A stretch of DNA of 64,000 nucleotides from Rhodanobacteraceae bacterium. Its GTDB lineage: Bacteria; Pseudomonadota; Gammaproteobacteria; Xanthomonadales; Rhodanobacteraceae. Position 1 is the first letter of the stretch. Each line of letters begins with the position of its first letter. A model generated the notes under the pieces. The model worked only from the letters and a program-made list of their open reading frames with translations. It made no database searches and had not been told where the DNA came from. The position numbers and the translations under genes were made by a program. This document shows positions 63,377 to 64,000 of this stretch, piece by piece. The stretch lies in contig SCQU01000003.1 in assembly GCA_004299555.1 (NCBI GenBank), forward strand, positions 1 through 64,000, read 5' to 3'.

Positions 63377-63973
63377 ATGAAAACATCGGGTTGGGTGGTG
63401 GCGGTGGTGTTGGCAACCTGTGGTTTGGCGTTGCAGGGTTGCGCGGCAGATGGGGGGGTCAGGGATGCGGCGGATACGCAGCCTGTAGCCGCGACGCAGG
63501 TGCCGTCCACCGCGGTGCAGGCGGCCGCCGCACCTGCCGTTGCGATCCCTGAAGATCATGGCAAGCCCGTCGTGAAGGCCGACACCAAGGACAACTTCGC
63601 GGCCATCGTTGCGGCCATTCGCCAGCAGATGCAGCCGGGTGGCCGCTGGCAGTACATCGACCAACGCGAGCGCACCACCATTGATGGCAGTTTCGCTGAC
63701 ATGCAGTCGCTGTATGACCAGTTCGGCAGCGTGGACAAGATGGACCAGGCTGGCAAAATGCGACTGCTCGCCGACCAGAGCACCGTCAATGCCATCCTGA
63801 CGCGAAAGGATGGTGACCGCCTGATCTGCCGCAGCGAAATGCCCGTGGGCTCGCATCTGCCGGTGAGGACCTGCCGCACTTATGCACAGGTTCAGGCAGA
63901 GGAGCGGGGTGCGCAGCAATCCCTGCAGAAGCTCAACCAGCAGTCGGATTACCAGCGGAGAGGTGGCCACTGA
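63377..63973 (+). CDS. Putative lipoprotein, function unknown
   Basis: A 198-residue protein with a lipoprotein signal (VVAVVLATCGLALQGCAADG; lipobox LQGC, Cys near 22), an Ala/Val/Pro-rich linker and a folded part (NFAAIVAAIRQQMQPGGRWQ, RTTIDGSFADMQSLYDQFGS, NAILTRKDGDRLICRSEMPV) with two conserved-looking cysteines near the C-terminus. I recognise it as a type of hypothetical lipoprotein found in this bacterial group but cannot name a function. Confidence 0.75.
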   Translation: MKTSGWVVAVVLATCGLALQGCAADGGVRDAADTQPVAATQVPSTAVQAAAAPAVAIPEDHGKPVVKADTKDNFAAIVAAIRQQMQPGGRWQYIDQRERTTIDGSFADMQSLYDQFGSVDKMDQAGKMRLLADQSTVNAILTRKDGDRLICRSEMPVGSHLPVRTCRTYAQVQAEERGAQQSLQKLNQQSDYQRRGGH

Positions 63974-64000
63974 TCCTGGTGCCGGAGTACGCCGGATGCG

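Noticed and set aside
1-64000. CRISPR arrays, rRNA genes, prophage modules
   Set aside because: No regularly spaced short repeats, no rRNA-like sequence and no phage structural genes were seen.

Overview
The window is high-GC bacterial DNA. It looks like a gammaproteobacterial chromosome of the Xanthomonadales/Lysobacterales, with Rhodanobacteraceae-like relatives the best guess. The pointers are the copL-copA-copB copper locus, the order rpiA/EVE/fau/6S RNA/zapA/zapB-like/ygfB/pepP, heavy use of ATGA start-stop overlaps, and the protein sequences. Genus and species cannot be fixed by reading alone.

Layout. (1) 1-5.2 kb is a decayed accessory segment: inverted repeats, a tyrosine-recombinase fragment, an ISL3-family transposase with its middle missing, a permease fragment, a cytochrome c that has lost its heme site, and a copper operon (copL, copA, copB) whose copA carries an in-frame TGA. 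(2) 5.4-13.2 kb is a full phosphate regulon: an OprO/OprP-like porin diverging from pstSCAB-phoU, and convergent phoB-phoR. I could read Pho boxes in front of the porin, pstS (four half-sites in a row) and phoB. (3) 13.9-23.3 kb holds an outer-membrane-like protein, a frameshifted CDF transporter, a YncE-like propeller, an ECF sigma/anti-sigma pair, a yybP-ykoY-type (Mn2+) riboswitch before a Na+/Ca2+-exchanger-family protein, an EamA transporter with a His-rich tail, and two unusual exported proteins. (4) 23.7-30.2 kb is a cusCBA-type Cu/Ag efflux operon with a small Cys/His-rich exported protein. (5) 31.7-35.9 kb is a Ser/Thr phosphorylation module (PP2C phosphatase, LysM/TPR lipoprotein, membrane kinase with C-terminal HAMP, tail-anchored FHA protein). 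(6) 36.3-43.6 kb is LPS inner-core heptose synthesis (hldE, gmhA, gmhB, hldD, a GT9 glycosyltransferase) followed by a propeller protein, a PAP2 phosphatase and a PagL-like lipid A deacylase. (7) 44.3-59.3 kb is mostly housekeeping: rpiA, an EVE protein, fau, 6S RNA, zapA, a zapB-like gene, a very large propeller-PAS-GGDEF-EAL protein, ygfB, pepP, DoxX, an SLC13 transporter, trmB and a FecR/DUF6600-type protein. (8) 59.5-62.3 kb holds a tRNA-Gly gene split by a group II intron. (9) 62.4-64 kb has a RimK-like ligase and a lipoprotein.

The most unusual feature is at 59523-62262. A 2666-nt group II intron interrupts the anticodon stem of tRNA-Gly(CCC). Inside the intron, just upstream of its reverse transcriptase gene, lies a complete second tRNA-Gly(CCC). 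The two tRNAs differ only by one flipped base pair. That pair lies exactly across the insertion site, so the internal copy keeps its fold but mismatches the intron's target-recognition pairings. This reads like an intron that carries a target-resistant replacement for the essential gene it breaks.
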